64,000 bases of DNA from Halovulum dunhuangense (GTDB lineage: Bacteria; Pseudomonadota; Alphaproteobacteria; Rhodobacterales; Rhodobacteraceae): contig NZ_JABFBC010000002.1 of NCBI RefSeq assembly GCF_013093415.1, forward strand, positions 830,531 to 894,530, read 5' to 3'. Below the pieces are notes generated by a model that worked only from the letters and a program-made list of their open reading frames with translations, did no database searches and was not told the origin of the DNA. Below are positions 10,993 to 18,709 of the stretch, piece after piece. Made by a program: the position numbers and the translations under genes. Position 1 is the stretch's first letter. Every line of letters begins with the position of its first letter.

Positions 10993-13008
10993 TCAGATGA
11001 AGGGCCACGGAAGCCGTACGAATTCCTGCAGCAGGCCCGAGGGGAACTCCCGGCCGAGCATCCCGCCCATGAACAGGATCATCCCCAGGCCGCCCGCCGT
11101 GAACATCAGCGTGCGCGCCCAGCTGAGAGCCGCGCGGGTCCGGAAGAAGGTTAGGAAGAAGACCGCCAGCGCGATGATGAAGCCGAACAGCGCCGACAGC
11201 ACCAGAAGCAGCAGGAACCACGACAGGGTCGGCCACAGCCCGTGCTCGGCGGCCGCATCGTCGCCGCCCTTTTCCAGGTCGACGAACACCGGATGGGTTT
11301 CCGGGCTGCGCATCATCTGCACCAGCAGTCCAAGGCAGCACAGCAGGGTGATGGTGCCCACCGTCAGCGGGAAGATCTTGTCGCCCATCCGGCCGATCGA
11401 ATAGGCGTCGGCCCAGGCCACGACCAGGTAGGCGGTGAGCGCCAGCAGGAACACCATCGGGGCACGCTTGCCGCCTGTATGCGGCGCGGCATTCTCCTGG
11501 ATGAACTTCGCCGCCCGCACGCCCACGATCACGGAAATGATGGTGAGCAGCAGGATCCCCACCGCAAGCGGGGTGGCGATATAGGACATGCCGATCTCGA
11601 AGCTGCGGTTAAACCGGGATCCGGCGATCTGGTACAGCTGGTTGGCATAGGATTCCGCCTGTGCCGACAACACGAAACCGATCAGGAAGGCCGGCCGCGA
11701 ATAGTCGAAGCGGCGCAGCAGGATGCCCAGCAGACCCACCAGCACCAGCATCGCCAGGTCGCCCAGGCGCTGGCTGGACTGGAACGCCGCGAAGGCGATC
11801 AGCATGAACAGCAGCGGCGCCAGCAGCGTGAAGCGGATCGTCGTGATCTTGGCGATCTGGCCAGCAAGCATGATGCACAGGCCTGCGCCCAGCACGTTCG
11901 CGATCGCAAGCGACCAGATGATCGTGTAGGTGATGTCAAGATTGTTGCGCACCATATGCGGGCCCGGGTCGTAGCCCAGCAGGGCGATCCCGCCCAGAAA
12001 GATCGCCATCGATCCGGAGCCGGGGATCCCGAAGATCAGGGTCGGGATCAGCGCGCCGCCTTCCTTGGCGTTCGCGGCCGAGTCGGGCGCGATCACGCCG
12101 CGAATGTCGCCCTGCCCGAACTTGGACCGGTCCTTGGCGGTCTGCACCGCGTAGCCATATGCGATCCAGTCCACGACAGAGCCGCCCAGCCCCGGGATGA
12201 CGCCGACGATCACGCCGACCACGGCCGTCTGCATCGACAGCCACTTGTTGCGCCACCAGTCCTTAAGGCCGTCGGCCCAGCCCTTGCCCAGTTCTCCGCT
12301 CTTGGAGATGGGGCGATCATGGCGCAGCAGCGAGACGATCTCGGGGATGGCATAGATGCCGAGGCCGATGATGACCAGCTGCACCCCGTCCACAAGGTAG
12401 GGGATGTCATAGGTCGTCATCCGAAGCGAGCCGCCCGCGCCGGCCGCGCCGATGGTGCCCACCATCAGGCCGAGCCCCGCCGCGATCAGCCCCTTCAGCG
12501 GCACGCGGCCGGCAAGGATGGCGACCATCGACAGGCCGAGCACGGTCAGCATCAGCATCTCGGGCACGCCGAAGGCCAGGATGATCGGTCGGGCGAAGAA
12601 GATGAACACCGTCAGTACGCAGGCGCCCAGCAGGCCGCCCAGCAGCGACGACACCAGCGAAGCCGCCAGCGCCCGTGCCGCCTCGCCCTTCTTGGCAAGG
12701 GGGAAGCCGTCCAGCACCGTCGCCTGCGACGCGGACGAGCCGGGGATACCCAGCAGCACCGAAGAGAAACTGTCGGATGTGGGGATGACCGCGATCAGGC
12801 CGATCATCATCGCAAGGCCGGACACCGGGTCCATGCCATAGATGAAGGGCAGCACCAGCGACAGGCCGGCGATCCCGCCAAGCCCCGGCAGGATGCCGAC
12901 CGAAAGGCCGAGCAGCACGCCGGTCATGAGGAACAGAAGCTGTTCGGGCTGGAAAAGAAGAGAAAATGCCTGCCCAAGCGCCGGCAGCGCGGTCGCGATC
13001 ATATCCAT
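10993..13008 (-). CDS. Tripartite tricarboxylate transporter permease, TctA-TctB fusion
   Basis: A 671-residue protein, longer than usual TctA (about 500). Residues 1 to about 500 match TctA, with GVLLGLSVGILPGLGGIAGLSLVLPF (31-56), IPTSDSFSSVLLGIPGSSASQATVLDGFPLAKKGEA (75-110) and the second-half glycine-rich motif VGVIPGLGGSVVDW. The C-terminal 160 residues have four more hydrophobic segments and a cytoplasmic charged stretch (VDLEKGGDDAAAEH), resembling the small permease TctB. No separate tctB is present. It forms the membrane part of a secondary transporter fed by the binding protein encoded 72 bases upstream. Confidence 0.9.
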   Translation of the reverse strand: MDMIATALPALGQAFSLLFQPEQLLFLMTGVLLGLSVGILPGLGGIAGLSLVLPFIYGMDPVSGLAMMIGLIAVIPTSDSFSSVLLGIPGSSASQATVLDGFPLAKKGEAARALAASLVSSLLGGLLGACVLTVFIFFARPIILAFGVPEMLMLTVLGLSMVAILAGRVPLKGLIAAGLGLMVGTIGAAGAGGSLRMTTYDIPYLVDGVQLVIIGLGIYAIPEIVSLLRHDRPISKSGELGKGWADGLKDWWRNKWLSMQTAVVGVIVGVIPGLGGSVVDWIAYGYAVQTAKDRSKFGQGDIRGVIAPDSAANAKEGGALIPTLIFGIPGSGSMAIFLGGIALLGYDPGPHMVRNNLDITYTIIWSLAIANVLGAGLCIMLAGQIAKITTIRFTLLAPLLFMLIAFAAFQSSQRLGDLAMLVLVGLLGILLRRFDYSRPAFLIGFVLSAQAESYANQLYQIAGSRFNRSFEIGMSYIATPLAVGILLLTIISVIVGVRAAKFIQENAAPHTGGKRAPMVFLLALTAYLVVAWADAYSIGRMGDKIFPLTVGTITLLCCLGLLVQMMRSPETHPVFVDLEKGGDDAAAEHGLWPTLSWFLLLLVLSALFGFIIALAVFFLTFFRTRAALSWARTLMFTAGGLGMILFMGGMLGREFPSGLLQEFVRLPWPFI

Positions 13009-13038
13009 GGATCATTCCCCACGTCGCGAGAAGAGAAA

Positions 13039-13062
13039 CCCGCCGGCACGGGGGCCGGCGGG
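13039..13062 (-). terminator. Stem-loop between tctC and tctAB, probable attenuator
   Basis: A nine-base perfect stem, CCCGCCGGC with GCCGGCGGG, and a six-base loop. On the minus strand it is followed by TTTCTCTTCTC, a weak U-rich tract. It sits between the binding-protein gene and the permease gene. Partial termination here would give more binding protein than permease. Confidence 0.6.
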
Positions 13063-13079
13063 ATTTGGCGATCGGTCGA

Positions 13080-14168
13080 TCAGTTGAAGCTGATCTGGAA
13101 CCGCTCGTTCAGCCAGTCGAGCACGTACTGCTTGGCCTCGGGCGAAATCGTCGTCGCCTGCTCATGCGCGCGCCGGGCCGCATCGCCGGTCAGCTGGGGA
13201 TAGACGCCCAGTTCGGCAGCCGCCAGCTCGGCGAAATCGGGCCGCGCGATGATGTCGTTGAAGGCCTTGTTGTACATGTCCACGATTTCCTGCGGGGCGT
13301 TGCCCGGCAGGTAGACCAGCTTCTGCGCCGGGAAGCCCGCGACGAAGAATGCCTTGAACGCGTCCCATTCCACACCCTCGGTCGAGCAGGCCTCGGTCGC
13401 CTCGCAGACTTCCTTGAAGCTGGGCATGTCCGGGAAAGTCGGGTCACGGACGATGTTGCCTTCGGCATCCAGCGATCCCCAGCTGAAGATCGGGAAGGCC
13501 AGGCCGGAATCGACCATCGGCTGCACCGAGCGGATATAGGCCGACGAGGTCTGGTAGTCGATGTTGGCTTCGCCACGCTCGAACATCAGGCGGCCGTCGC
13601 CACGACCCTCGACGCCGAACACGGGATCGACCGTCAGGCCCAGCAGGTCATAGGCGAGGATCGGCACCAGGTCGAGCGAGGTGGCGCCCTGCGAGCCGTA
13701 GAGGAAGAACTCCTCGGTCAGCTGGTTCGCGGTACCGTCCCACTTGTCCTCCAGGCTGGACGGCAGGTAGGACACGCCGCCGGTGCCCGACGCCAGAACC
13801 GGGATCCAGTCCTGGTACTCGTAGCGCACAAGCGGATCGCCCAGCAGATAGGGGAACTGGGTAGAGCCGGAGGTGCCGAAGATCAGCGTGCCGTCATTGG
13901 TGGTCTGCTCCTGGAACCAGTTGGCGCCGGTGGTCGAACCACCGCCCGGACGATACCGGACCACGACGGTCGGATTGCCCGGAAGCGCCTCGCTCAGCAG
14001 CGGCGCGTAGAAGTTCGCCCAGCGCGCCGAGCCGCCGGATTCCGAGAACGGGATCACGAACTCGACCGTCTTGCCGGCCAGGTCCTGCGCCGCGGCCTGC
14101 TGGCCCGCGCCGACCATGGCGGCGATGCCGGCCGCGGCCGCAAGCGCCGTCTTGTTGAATTGTGTCAT
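13080..14168 (-). CDS. Tripartite tricarboxylate transporter substrate-binding protein (TctC family)
   Basis: A 362-residue periplasmic binding protein. The signal peptide MTQFNKTALAAAAGIAAMVGAGQQAAAQ is followed by DLAGKTVEFVIPFSESGGSARWANFYAPLL, the typical Bug/TctC start in which a Gly-Gly loop binds a carboxylate. GGGSTTGANWF is the second signature. ATG 14168 has GGGAGGAAT five bases upstream; a longer frame starts five codons earlier without benefit. It is the first gene of the minus-strand transport operon and is divergent from the GntR regulator. Tricarboxylate specificity is inferred from the TcuA/TcuB and PrpF neighbours. Confidence 0.9.
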   Translation of the reverse strand: MTQFNKTALAAAAGIAAMVGAGQQAAAQDLAGKTVEFVIPFSESGGSARWANFYAPLLSEALPGNPTVVVRYRPGGGSTTGANWFQEQTTNDGTLIFGTSGSTQFPYLLGDPLVRYEYQDWIPVLASGTGGVSYLPSSLEDKWDGTANQLTEEFFLYGSQGATSLDLVPILAYDLLGLTVDPVFGVEGRGDGRLMFERGEANIDYQTSSAYIRSVQPMVDSGLAFPIFSWGSLDAEGNIVRDPTFPDMPSFKEVCEATEACSTEGVEWDAFKAFFVAGFPAQKLVYLPGNAPQEIVDMYNKAFNDIIARPDFAELAAAELGVYPQLTGDAARRAHEQATTISPEAKQYVLDWLNERFQISFN

Positions 14169-14462
14169 GTGTATTCCTCCCATCGTTTGTGCTGGCCGGA
14201 CTGTCTACCACGACTCCCGCGTCCGCACTACTCGCAACCTCTGGCCGGACCCCCGTGGAGGGCCGGCAAAACGCGAGATCAGATCGTGCTGGAATAACAG
14301 GCCCTGCTCCAATTGGAAAAGTGTCAGAGATATTGAAATTCTCCAATCGCCGAATTCCGGTTTCCCATTGGCAGCGAGCAGATCCAACCTCCTTGACCCC
14401 ACTGCATCCATCCGTATACAATCGGATGCAATCGGACAAGCCCCTCGTCAGCGGAGCAGGAC
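14169..14462. promoter_or_regulatory. Divergent tctC / gntR control region
   Basis: This 294-base non-coding region separates the transport operon (minus) from the GntR-led catabolic operon (plus). Besides the palindrome at 14404-14429 it contains CTCCAATTGGAA (14308-14319) and another CTCCAAT at 14341-14347, embedded in an AT-richer stretch (14325-14360) that could hold the minus-strand promoter. No gene is seen in it. Confidence 0.45.
14404..14429. promoter_or_regulatory. 26-bp palindrome centred on GTATAC, candidate GntR operator
   Basis: The outer arms GCATCC (14404-14409) and GGATGC (14424-14429) are perfectly complementary, and the centre GTATAC (14414-14419) is itself palindromic, so the symmetry axis of all three coincides. 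It lies 33 bases upstream of the GTG of the GntR gene, within the divergent region to tctC. FCD-type GntR regulators commonly bind short palindromes of this sort close to their own promoter. Confidence 0.6.
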
Positions 14463-15143
14463 GTGACAACCAAACCCGAAAAGCGGCCCTACAGCCCGCA
14501 GGGACAGGAAGCCTATCGCCACCTGCTCGAGGAAATCCGCGCCGGGCGACTCGGCCCCAAGATGCGGCTGACCGAAACCGAGCTTGCAAGGCGCCTGAAC
14601 ACCAGCCGCACCCCCGTGCGCGAGGCGATCCGCCAGCTGGAGGCGGACGGGCTGGTCGAACACGTCCCCCGCGTGGGGGCCGCGATCCGGCAGCTCGACT
14701 ATTCCGAGGTGATGGAGCTCTACGAGATGCGCGTCGTGCTGGAAGGCACGGCAGCCCGGCTTGCGGCACGCGCGGCGTCCGACGTGGAACTGGCGGAACT
14801 CGAGTCGCTCAACACCGAGATGGCGCGGGCCCGCTCGGACGCCGAGGCCATGTACCGGCTGAACCGGCAGTTCCACCTGACGCTGCTCGACGCCGCGAAG
14901 AACCGCTTCCTGACCCGCTCGGTCAACACGTTGCAGAAATCCATGCTGATCCTCGGCCCCTCCACGCTGGAGGAAACAGAGCGCCAGGCCGAAGCCCTGG
15001 TCGAGCATGACCGCATCATGGCGGCGCTGCGGGCCCGCGACGGGGCCGCGGCCGAGGCGGCGATGCGCCATCACATGGAGGCTGCCCACCGCACGCGCCT
15101 GCGGATGCTGCGCGACCGCGAGCGGCCGGCCGACAAGATCTGA
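14463..15143 (+). CDS. GntR-family transcriptional regulator (FCD/FadR subfamily)
   Basis: A 226-residue regulator. The N-terminal winged HTH spans about residues 15-75 (YRHLLEEIRAGRLGPKMRLTETELARRLNTSRTPVREAIRQLEADGLVEHVPRVGAAI). The C-terminal all-helical FCD ligand domain has EMRVVLEGTAARLAA and two metal-ligand histidines in FHLTLLDAAKN and MRHHMEAAH. The start is GTG 14463. It is the first gene of an operon with tcuA, tcuB and the dehydrogenase, and it faces the tct operon. It is the likely sensor for the tricarboxylate that this cluster handles; unlike it, the Salmonella tcu regulator TcuR is LysR-type. Confidence 0.9.
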   Translation: MTTKPEKRPYSPQGQEAYRHLLEEIRAGRLGPKMRLTETELARRLNTSRTPVREAIRQLEADGLVEHVPRVGAAIRQLDYSEVMELYEMRVVLEGTAARLAARAASDVELAELESLNTEMARARSDAEAMYRLNRQFHLTLLDAAKNRFLTRSVNTLQKSMLILGPSTLEETERQAEALVEHDRIMAALRARDGAAAEAAMRHHMEAAHRTRLRMLRDRERPADKI

Positions 15144-15178
15144 TCCAGCACAGCAAGAGAACCCGGGGAACGGACGGC

Positions 15179-16582
15179 ATGACGGATATCTCGAAACTTT
15201 CTGGCACAAGCTGGGACGTGGTGGTGGTCGGCGGCGGCAACGCCGCCCTCTGCGCGGCCATCGAGGCGGCCGAGGCGGGCGCGCGCGTGGTCATCCTCGA
15301 AGGGGCGCCGGAACCCTATCGCGGCGGAAACTCGCGCCACACGCGCAACTTCCGCTGCATGCATCGCGGGCCCCTTTCGGTGCTGACCGACGCCTACGAA
15401 GAAGATGAGTATTACGACGACCTGTTGCGCGTGACCAAGGGCGAGACGGACGAGAACCTGGCCCGCATGACGATCCGCACTTCCGAGGAATGCCTGCCCT
15501 GGATGGAGGCGCATGGCGTGCGCTTCCAGCCGTCGCTGTCGGGCACGCTGTCGCTGTCGCGCACCAACGCCTTCTTCCTGGGCGGGGGCAAGGCGCTGGT
15601 GAATGCCTATTACAACACCGCCGAGGATCTGGGCGTGACCGTGGCCTACGAGGCGCAGGTGAAGCACGTCACCATCAACGAAGGCCGGTTCGAGGGGCTC
15701 GACGCGGAAATCGCCGGCCAGCCCTGCCGGATCGAGGGCAAGGCGGTCGTCCTGGCCTCGGGCGGGTTCCAGGCCGATATCGACTGGCTGGCCCGCGCCT
15801 GGGGTCCGGCGGCGAAGAACTTCCTGATCCGCGGCACACCCTACAACCGCGGGGTGGTGCTGAAGGACATGCTGGACCAGGGTGCCGAAAGCGTCGGCGA
15901 TCCGACCCAGTGCCACGCGGTGGCCATCGACGGCCGCTCGCCGAAATATGACGGCGGCATCGTCACCCGGCTGGATTGCGTGCCCTTCTCCATCGTCGTG
16001 AACCGCGACGGCGAACGCTTCTACGACGAGGGCGAGGATGTCTGGCCCAAGCGCTACGCGATCTGGGGCCGGCTGGTCGCGGCACAGCCCGACCAGGTCG
16101 CCTATGTCATCATCGATTCGAAAAGCATCGACCTGTTCATGCCCTCGGTCTATCCGCCCGAGCAGGCCGACACGATCGAGGGACTGGGCCAGCGGCTGGG
16201 CATTTCCGGCAACAAGCTGCGCGAGACGGTGGACGCCTTCAACGCCGCCTGCCGCCCCGGCATGTTCCACCCGACCGAACTGGACGGCATGGCCACCGAG
16301 GGGATCGAGCCGGCCAAGACCAACTGGGCGCGCCCGATCGACACCGCCCCCTATTACGGATACTCGCTGCGCCCCGGCGTGACCTTTACCTATCTGGGGC
16401 TGAAGGTGGACGAGACGGCGCGCGTCACGGGCCCGCAGGGGCGCTACGAGAATGTCTGGGCCGCGGGCGAGATCATGGCCGGAAGCATCCTGGGCCAGGG
16501 CTACCTGGCCGGCTTCGGCATGACCATCGGCACCGTGTTCGGCCGCATCGCAGGAAAGGAAGCCGCTGCAAATGTCGCTTGA
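15179..16582 (+). CDS. tcuA: FAD-dependent tricarballylate dehydrogenase
   Basis: A 467-residue flavoprotein of the succinate dehydrogenase/fumarate reductase flavoprotein family. The FAD-binding motif is VVVVGGGNAALCAAIEAAEAGARVVILEGA (14-43), followed by the GGNSRHTRNF segment that is diagnostic for TcuA. Substrate and flavin regions include LGGGKALVNAYY, FSIVVNRDGERFYDEGEDVWPKRYAIWG and the terminal GSILGQGYLAGFGMTIGTVFGRIAGKEAA. TcuA oxidises tricarballylate to cis-aconitate. The start ATG 15179 follows GGGGAACGG. Its end overlaps the start of tcuB by 11 bases, consistent with coupled synthesis of the redox pair. Confidence 0.92.
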   Translation: MTDISKLSGTSWDVVVVGGGNAALCAAIEAAEAGARVVILEGAPEPYRGGNSRHTRNFRCMHRGPLSVLTDAYEEDEYYDDLLRVTKGETDENLARMTIRTSEECLPWMEAHGVRFQPSLSGTLSLSRTNAFFLGGGKALVNAYYNTAEDLGVTVAYEAQVKHVTINEGRFEGLDAEIAGQPCRIEGKAVVLASGGFQADIDWLARAWGPAAKNFLIRGTPYNRGVVLKDMLDQGAESVGDPTQCHAVAIDGRSPKYDGGIVTRLDCVPFSIVVNRDGERFYDEGEDVWPKRYAIWGRLVAAQPDQVAYVIIDSKSIDLFMPSVYPPEQADTIEGLGQRLGISGNKLRETVDAFNAACRPGMFHPTELDGMATEGIEPAKTNWARPIDTAPYYGYSLRPGVTFTYLGLKVDETARVTGPQGRYENVWAAGEIMAGSILGQGYLAGFGMTIGTVFGRIAGKEAAANVA

Positions 16583-17639
16583 TCTGATCAACGAGGCCCG
16601 CCGCCAGATCGAGATCTGCAACGCCTGCCGCTATTGCGAGGGCTACTGCTCGGTCTTTCCGGCGATCAACCGCCAACGCGCCTTTGCGGATGGCGACGTC
16701 ACCCAGCTGGCCAACCTGTGCCACAACTGCCGCGGCTGCTATTACGCCTGCCAGTTCACCGAACCGCATGAATTCGCGCTGAACCTGCCCAAGGCGCTGG
16801 CCGAGGTGCGCGCCGAAAGCTGGGAACGCTTCGCCCGCCCCGCGCCCTTTGCGGCGCTGTTCCAGCGCGCGGGCGTCGCCATCGGTGCGGTCCTTGTCGC
16901 GGGCATCGCCGTCCTGTTCCTCGCCCTTCAGGCCCTGCGCCCCGAAAACGGCGAGGGGTTCTACGCCTATCTCTCGCATGCGGCGATGGTGTCGATCTTC
17001 GCGCCCGCCTTCATCGCGCCCCTGGCGATCGTGGCGCTCGGCCTGCGCGACTACTGGCGCGAGGTGGGCGGCACCGCGATCCGCCTTCCCCATCTGCGTG
17101 CCGCACTCGGCGACGTGGCAAGGCTGAAGAACCTGTCCGGCGGGCAGGGCCAGGGCTGCAACTTCGAGAAGGGCGACCGCTTTTCCAACGCACGCCGCCA
17201 TGCGCACCAGGCCACGCTCTGGGGCTTTCTGCTGTGCTTCGCGTCCACCAGTTCGGGGACCATCCTGCACTACGGCTTCGGTATGGAGGCGCCCTACGGC
17301 TTCTTCTCGCTGCCGAAGCTGCTGGGCGTGCCGGGCGGCATCCTGCTGACGCTGGGCTGCATCGGGCTTGCGGTGCTCAAGACCAAGGCGGACCGTGACC
17401 TCGGCGCGCCGAAGCTCTGGGGCGGCGAGATGGCCTTCGTGATGCTGCTGGGCCTGACCGGCTTTACCGGGCTGCTGCTTTACGCAGCGACCGGAACCGG
17501 CGCCGTTCCGGCGCTGCTTGCCATCCACCTGGGCACGGTGCTCGCCCTGTTCCTGCTGATCCCCTATTCCAAGATGGTCCACGGGTTCTACCGGCTGGCC
17601 GCGCTGATCCGCGACGCGCAGATCCGGGGTGCAGCATGA
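16572..17639 (+). CDS. tcuB: Tricarballylate utilisation membrane iron-sulfur protein
   Basis: A 355-residue protein that re-oxidises the TcuA flavin and passes electrons to the membrane. Two cysteine clusters suit two 4Fe-4S centres: C16, C19, C22, C26 (CNACRYCEGYC) and C50, C53, C56, C60 (CHNCRGCYYAC). About six hydrophobic segments follow from residue 95 on, with histidines suitable for haem (HAHQATLWGF, TILHYGF, AIHLG, MVHGFYR). This matches the TcuB/CitB family architecture. The gene overlaps both tcuA and the next gene (ATGA), so the three are almost certainly one transcript. Confidence 0.92.
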   Translation: MSLDLINEARRQIEICNACRYCEGYCSVFPAINRQRAFADGDVTQLANLCHNCRGCYYACQFTEPHEFALNLPKALAEVRAESWERFARPAPFAALFQRAGVAIGAVLVAGIAVLFLALQALRPENGEGFYAYLSHAAMVSIFAPAFIAPLAIVALGLRDYWREVGGTAIRLPHLRAALGDVARLKNLSGGQGQGCNFEKGDRFSNARRHAHQATLWGFLLCFASTSSGTILHYGFGMEAPYGFFSLPKLLGVPGGILLTLGCIGLAVLKTKADRDLGAPKLWGGEMAFVMLLGLTGFTGLLLYAATGTGAVPALLAIHLGTVLALFLLIPYSKMVHGFYRLAALIRDAQIRGAA

Positions 17640-18709
17640 GCGCCCCCGTTTCGCTTCTGATGCTGGACGGGGACGGGATCGGCCCCGAGATCGTCGCCGC
17701 GACCCGCACGGTGCTCGAGGCAGCCGACAGCCGCTTCGGCCTGAACCTTGCCTTCGCCGGGGCGGTGGTCGGCTTCGACGCGCTGAAGGCCAGCGGCTCG
17801 ACCATCCCCGACGCGGTGATCGCCGCGGCACTCGATGCCGATGGCATCGTGCTGGGGCCGGTGTCGCACAACGCCTATCCGCCGGTGGCCGAGGGCGGGC
17901 TGAACCCGTCGGGCACGCTGCGCAAGCGGCTGGACCTGTTCGCCAACATCCGCCCCGCCGCGACCCGGCCCGGGGTGACACCGCCCTGCGGCAAACCCTT
18001 CGACCTGGTGGTGGTGCGCGAGAACACCGAAGGCTTCTACGCCGACCGCAACATGGCCTCCGGTCCCGGAGAGATCATGCCCGAGCCGGACATCGCGCTG
18101 GCCCTGCGCAAGATCACCCGCCGCGCCTGCCGCCGGATCGCCGAAAGCGCCTTCCGGCTGGCCGCGACCCGGCCCGCGCGGCATGTCACCGCCGTGCACA
18201 AGGCGAATGTGCTGCGCCTGTCCGATGGCCTGTTCCTCGAGGAATGCCGCGCGGTCGCAAAGGACTACCCCGACATCGCCTATGACGAGGTGCTGGTCGA
18301 TGCGATGGCAGCACTTCTGGTTCGCGACGCCGGCCGCTACGACGTGGTGGTCACGACCAACATGTATGGCGACATCCTGTCGGATCTTGCAGCGGAACTG
18401 TCCGGCAGCCTGGGCCTTGCGGCGTCGCTGAACGCGGGCGAGCATCACGGCATGGCCCAGGCGCAGCACGGGTCCGCCCCGGACATCGCGGGCAAGGACA
18501 TCGCCAACCCCGCCTCGCTGATCGGCTCGGCCGCCATGCTGCTCGACTGGCTGGGCGAGCGGAAGGGCAACATCGCGCTCAGGCAGGCCGCGGCCGCGAT
18601 CGAGTCGGCGCTGGAACAGGTATTGGCCGATCCAGCCGCGCGCACGCCCGACCTTGGCGGCAGCGCCGGCACGCAGCAGATGGCCCGGGCGGTGGCCGCG
18701 CGGCTCTAG
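17636..18709 (+). CDS. Isocitrate/isopropylmalate-type beta-decarboxylating dehydrogenase
   Basis: A 357-residue NAD(P)-dependent beta-hydroxyacid oxidative decarboxylase. Seen motifs: DGDGIGPEIV (11-20), NIRPAATRPG, VVRENTEGFYADRNMAS (about 123-139), VHKANVLRLSDGLFLEECR with the catalytic lysine, and the metal-binding VVTTNMYGDILSDLAAELSGSLGLAASLN. RENTEG resembles isocitrate, homoisocitrate and tartrate dehydrogenases rather than LeuB, which has RELTGG. With tcuAB and PrpF around it, a tricarboxylate hydroxyacid substrate is likely. Its stop overlaps the convergent LysR gene stop by four bases (CTAG). Confidence 0.88.
   Translation: MSAPVSLLMLDGDGIGPEIVAATRTVLEAADSRFGLNLAFAGAVVGFDALKASGSTIPDAVIAAALDADGIVLGPVSHNAYPPVAEGGLNPSGTLRKRLDLFANIRPAATRPGVTPPCGKPFDLVVVRENTEGFYADRNMASGPGEIMPEPDIALALRKITRRACRRIAESAFRLAATRPARHVTAVHKANVLRLSDGLFLEECRAVAKDYPDIAYDEVLVDAMAALLVRDAGRYDVVVTTNMYGDILSDLAAELSGSLGLAASLNAGEHHGMAQAQHGSAPDIAGKDIANPASLIGSAAMLLDWLGERKGNIALRQAAAAIESALEQVLADPAARTPDLGGSAGTQQMARAVAARL

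Noticed and set aside
7897..11154. A 1085-codon open frame on the plus strand
   Set aside because: It runs antisense to the TPP-enzyme, small ORF and PrpF genes. Its translation is rich in R, H, G, P and Q with no domain pattern, the usual shadow of GC-rich minus-strand genes.
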